Positions 6,801 through 8,096 of a DNA stretch of 8,096 bases are shown here, one piece after another. Source of the stretch: Prevotellaceae bacterium (GTDB lineage Bacteria > Bacteroidota > Bacteroidia > Bacteroidales > UBA932); contig JAIRYH010000018.1 in the NCBI GenBank assembly GCA_031267855.1, positions 1 to 8,096 on the forward strand, read 5' to 3'. The notes under the pieces are model-generated. The model saw only the letters and a list, made by a program, of their open reading frames with translations. It had not been told where the DNA came from and made no database searches. The first letter of the stretch is position 1. Each line of letters begins with the position of its first letter. A program made the position numbers and the translations under genes.

Positions 6801-7702
6801 GCTTCCACAAAGGCGCGTTCTACCTGGCCGAAGCCCTCAGGGCCGACATCGTCCCCGTCGTCCTCTGCGGACACGGCCAGGCCATGTCGAAAGACGACTG
6901 CCTGTATCTCAAAGACGCCGCCATCGCCATGAACATCCTCCCCCGCATCCCCTACAGCCGGGACACGGACTACCGCGAACAGTGCCGGCACACCGCCCGG
7001 CTCATTAAAAAAGAACACGACGCGCTCGCCGCCGAAACAGACCGCGACGGCAACCCCTACTACCGCTGCAAACTCATGAAAAGCTACCTGTACAAGGGCC
7101 CGGTGCTCGAATGGTACCTGCGCATCAAGACGGCCATCGAAAGAAACTACGACCTCTTCGAACACCTTGTCCCCGCCACCGCCACCGTCACCGACATCGG
7201 CTGCGGCTACGGGTTCCTCGCACACATGCTCGCCTTCAGATCGCCCGGACGCACCGTCACCGGCATCGACCATGACGCCGAAAAAACAGCCGTCGCCCGG
7301 CACACCTTCTCCGGAACCGCCCGCCTGCAGTTCATCACGGCCGACGCCTCGGAATACGCCCTCGCCCCGGCCGACATATTCATCCTGAACGACGTCCTCC
7401 ACTACCTCCCCGAAGACCGGCAGGACGCCCTGCTGCTCCGGTGCGTCAAGAACCTCCGCCCCGGCGGCAAAATCATCATCCGCGACGGCGACCGCGAAAG
7501 CCGCAGAAAACACCGGCTTACCCAACTCTCCGAATTCTTCTCCGTCCGCCTCATACACTTCAACAAAACCAGCCACGCCCTGCGCTTCATCACCGCCTCC
7601 GGCGTAGAAGCGTTTGCCCGCCGCCACCGCCTCCGCCTGACGGTCGTAAAAAGCAGCAAATACAGCTCCAACAGCCTCTACGTGCTGAAAAACCAGTTTT
7701 GA
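3857..7702 (+). CDS. Trifunctional MMPL transporter / PlsC-type acyltransferase / SAM methyltransferase
   Basis: One uninterrupted 1281-residue reading frame with three parts. (1) Residues 1-810 are an MMPL/RND-type exporter: a membrane segment near 17-36, a large periplasmic loop (about 37-271), five helices between 273 and 414, then the same plan again (helix 439-458, loop 459-662, helices to 808). Acidic residues Asp729-Asp730 lie in GIGDDFSIF of the second half, where RND proton-relay residues sit. (2) A hydrophobic hairpin (822-854) leads into a lysophospholipid-acyltransferase domain: NHQSVID (902-908; HX4D, His903 and Asp908), FPEGTRS (969-975) and VPVVLCGHG (999-1007). (3) Residues about 1095-1281 are a class I methyltransferase: DIGCGYGF (1113-1120), acidic Asp1138 in TGIDHD, NDVLHYLP (1178-1185) and LRPGGK (1200-1205). 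Helix counts place both enzymes in the cytoplasm. It probably acylates, methylates and exports a lipid product. ATG 3857 is chosen because its ATGA overlap couples it to the glycosyltransferase. This architecture is known in Bacteroidota, but the substrate is not established here. Confidence 0.92.
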   Translation: MIRIFITLYRFFRTRRILFYALCGLSAAAMICLAAQIRFQEDINSLMPQTEDTRYIEKVFKNSRIKDKITVLITSGDTTHPAPPETMIQACDAFFMQLQQTPVGKSHIKKVQSKADSRLAESLHHHVMDNLPIFLDTADYVRLDSLLQRENLQEYMARQHAQLLAPWSMVSAKFMAADPLNLSGNVFRHLEALKPDIRYTIYDGHIFSNDKRYLMAIISPVFGAGELSGNKALVAEIERTVAAVEQQYPALAVSYFGGIPVGIYNARQIKSDALLAMILTALTMGLVITFAFRRKSAIPLILLPVLAGGLFALALMYVIQGAISTIAVGAGSVILGVALSYSIHVFCHSLHAQSAEQVIRELTYPMTIGSFTTIAAFASLAFMHTEMLHDFGLFSCFTLLGTTLCCLTFIPHLLTFKPQKPGRLMHLIERWNACPFEKKYGLIALVALLFGVSCFFCGKVTFNAGMEQLNYMPASLAQAEDILTNTFQGQYKTVYLVSVGSTPGEALTHYRQTERKCRELKEKSLIKAYSSAHRLLIPAAEQQRRIDAWNRYWTPAKTALLKTALPEAGGKYKLKQQPIDSFLQRLDRDYRPVDYTNPEFLDTFVLNEWIDCAGGLPMAITLAQLPEENKEQVYQTFADDTNTVILDKAYFAGRLSTMVRNDFNALLYIVAIIVFLSILISCGRIEIAAITFLPMAMSWIIILGMMALFRIEFNIINIIISTFIFGIGDDFSIFVSDGLLQEYKTGQKILTSHKTAIFFSALAVTAGMGAMIFSRHPALYSVSVTSLIGMLAVILISYTVQPLIFRLLITGRTAKRKFPHTWYSLLLTTAALAIFVTGSLLLTLAGYILLLVPLRKKHKQSFFHHLLYGFAFLQIYAMPNVRKTRRNPARETFKKPAVIVANHQSVIDIMQMLTLHPKIIMVTKQWVSRSPLFGRIARFAGFADITRGYEHAITHIRQYMRDGYSVVIFPEGTRSPDGKIQRFHKGAFYLAEALRADIVPVVLCGHGQAMSKDDCLYLKDAAIAMNILPRIPYSRDTDYREQCRHTARLIKKEHDALAAETDRDGNPYYRCKLMKSYLYKGPVLEWYLRIKTAIERNYDLFEHLVPATATVTDIGCGYGFLAHMLAFRSPGRTVTGIDHDAEKTAVARHTFSGTARLQFITADASEYALAPADIFILNDVLHYLPEDRQDALLLRCVKNLRPGGKIIIRDGDRESRRKHRLTQLSEFFSVRLIHFNKTSHALRFITASGVEAFARRHRLRLTVVKSSKYSSNSLYVLKNQF

Positions 7703-7717
7703 ATTTTGAATTTTGAA
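7697..7717. repeat. Heptamer repeat TTTTGAA overlapping the stop codon
   Basis: Three perfect units of TTTTGAA occupy 7697-7703, 7704-7710 and 7711-7717. The first contains the last Phe codon (TTT) and the TGA stop of the trifunctional gene. Copy-number change here would leave the stop in the first unit intact, so it would alter only the 3' untranslated region. Confidence 0.8.
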
Positions 7718-7739
7718 GGTCGAATCGGCTGGCGCCGGT

Positions 7740-7766
7740 GTGCGCTTCGCGCAACTCATAACGCAT
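7740..7766 (-). repeat. Dispersed repeat, inverted partial copy B
   Basis: The reverse complement matches 109-135 at 22 of 27 positions, including a perfect 13-bp core (TTGCGCGAAGCGC) found at 121-133. It has the same small GCGC-loop-GCGC palindrome. TAACGCAT occurs at 7759-7766 and again at 7773-7780, just before the large inverted repeat begins. Confidence 0.6.
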
Positions 7767-7809
7767 CACCCGTAACGCATGCGAATCAGCAGCACAAATT
7801 ATGCACTGC

Positions 7810-7829
7810 CGCCCGAAGGGCGTTATTTT
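7810..7829 (+). terminator. Candidate terminator of the rightward operon
   Basis: CGCCC-GAA-GGGCG (7810-7822) forms a 5-bp GC stem with a 3-nt loop, followed by TTATTTT (7823-7829). It is the first terminator-like structure after the stop at 7702. It lies in the left arm of the large inverted repeat. The right arm carries the same structure in the opposite direction (8038-8050, then CTATTTT on the minus strand), so the pair could stop convergent transcription. Confidence 0.4.
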
Positions 7830-7854
7830 CATAACCGCAGGTAAGCGCTGCTGT

Positions 7855-7889
7855 GAATTAAGAATTAAGAATTAAGAATTAAGAATTGC
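7855..7889. repeat. Heptamer array GAATTAA
   Basis: Four perfect units of GAATTAA (7855-7861, 7862-7868, 7869-7875, 7876-7882) are followed by a degenerate unit that begins the 30-bp block. The arrangement parallels 91-125. Confidence 0.85.
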
Positions 7890-7912
7890 GACAAGCGCGC
7901 AATGGCGTAAGC
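7883..7912 (+). repeat. Dispersed 30-bp block, copy C
   Basis: It is 27 of 30 identical to 118-147, in the same orientation. The differences are AC for CG at block positions 9-10 and C for T at position 18. It lies at the middle of the large inverted repeat, between two different heptamer arrays. Confidence 0.75.
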
Positions 7913-7961
7913 TAATTCCTAATTCCTAATTCCTAATTCCTAATTCCTAATTCCTAATTTT
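7913..7961. repeat. Heptamer array TAATTCC
   Basis: Six perfect units of TAATTCC run from 7913 to 7954, ending in the degenerate unit TAATTTT (7955-7961). Its reverse complement, GGAATTA, differs by one base per unit from the GAATTAA array on the other side of the 30-bp block once the phase is shifted, so the two arrays are partly complementary. Confidence 0.85.
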
Positions 7962-7967
7962 CTTGTT

Positions 7968-8025
7968 CTGCCTTTCAGGCAGTGGCAACGAGGACACACG
8001 TTCCCCGCAGGTCGTTGACCTGCGG
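7968..8025. repeat. Two small hairpins inside the inverted repeat
   Basis: CTGCCT (7968-7973) pairs with AGGCAG (7977-7982) around a TTC loop. CCGCAGGTC (8005-8013) pairs with GACCTGCGG (8017-8025) around a GTT loop, a strong 9-bp stem. The second shares bases 8018-8025 with the right 35-bp arm, so it competes with the long-range pairing. This stretch has no counterpart on the left side of the inverted repeat. Confidence 0.6.
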
Positions 8026-8080
8026 TTATGAAAATAGCGCCCTTCGGGCGGCTGCGTGTAACTTCTACTGCTGATTCGCA

Positions 8081-8096
8081 TAATTCCTAATTCCTA
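8081..8096. repeat. Start of a further TAATTCC array, cut by the window edge
   Basis: Two perfect TAATTCC units (8081-8087, 8088-8094) and the first two bases of a third reach the window end. The array has the same unit as 7913-7954 and begins exactly where the large inverted repeat ends. Its full length is not visible. Confidence 0.75.

Larger units (their letters stand above)
7779..8081. repeat. About 303-bp imperfect inverted repeat (MITE- or REP-cluster-like)
   Basis: The outer ends 7779-7792 and 8068-8081 are perfect 14-bp inverted repeats. The inner arms 7808-7842 and 8018-8052 are inverted repeats matching at 34 of 35 positions. Both pairs share the same axis near base 7930, so they are parts of one element. 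The 15-bp stretches between them have diverged (8 of 15 match). Inside lie heptamer arrays and the 30-bp block. There is no coding frame of note and no obvious target-site duplication, so this is either a non-autonomous element or two oppositely oriented palindromic repeats. Confidence 0.75.

Noticed and set aside
6404..7759. Open reading frame of 451 codons on the minus strand
   Set aside because: It lies antisense to the acyltransferase and methyltransferase parts, which carry clear family motifs. Its predicted product is dominated by Gly, Val, Asp and Glu with no recognisable motif. The strong C bias at third positions of the real gene removes stops from the other strand.
7779..8081. Complete insertion sequence
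   Set aside because: Inverted ends are present, but there is no transposase-sized frame inside and no visible target-site duplication. Only a non-autonomous element or palindromic repeat can be supported.
7855..8096. CRISPR array
   Set aside because: The repeats are 7-bp units directly joined in tandem, without spacers of regular length, and no cas gene is visible.

Overview
The window looks like a chromosomal segment from a member of the Bacteroidota, most likely Bacteroidales. Three things point there: two promoter-like sites of the Bacteroidota type (TAnnTTTG at the -7 position), starts without Shine-Dalgarno sequences, and gene content (a SAMHD1-like HD protein next to lpxD; an MMPL-acyltransferase-methyltransferase fusion). 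The exact taxon cannot be read from the sequence.

Layout. Bases 1-307 are an intergenic spacer between two divergent promoters that share an identical 15-bp core. The leftward one would serve a gene that is almost entirely outside the window. The spacer is filled with short tandem repeats and a nested palindrome. All real genes then run rightward: an HD-domain phosphohydrolase (308-1558), lpxD of lipid A synthesis (1612-2652), a family 2 glycosyltransferase with a C-terminal DUF2062 membrane domain (2691-3860), and a 1281-residue fusion of an MMPL/RND-type transporter, a PlsC-type acyltransferase and a class I SAM methyltransferase (3857-7702). The last two overlap by 4 bp (ATGA) and are probably translationally coupled. 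Bases 7703-8096 carry no gene. They hold a roughly 300-bp imperfect inverted repeat, heptanucleotide tandem arrays, and a 30-bp block that also occurs in the left spacer.

How the genes fit together. LpxD acts in the lipid A pathway at the inner membrane. The glycosyltransferase and the trifunctional protein look like an inner-membrane module that makes, modifies and exports a lipid. Similar pairs are known from Bacteroidota lipid and polyene-type clusters, but the carrier proteins and ketosynthases that would identify such a cluster are not in this window, so the product is unknown. The HD protein is a likely dNTP or nucleotide hydrolase whose link to lipid A genes is positional only.

The most notable items are the trifunctional membrane protein, the strong rise in C-ending codons along its gene, the near-leaderless HD gene, and a family of related repeats occupying both intergenic regions. 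I see no CRISPR array, tRNA, rRNA or transposase.
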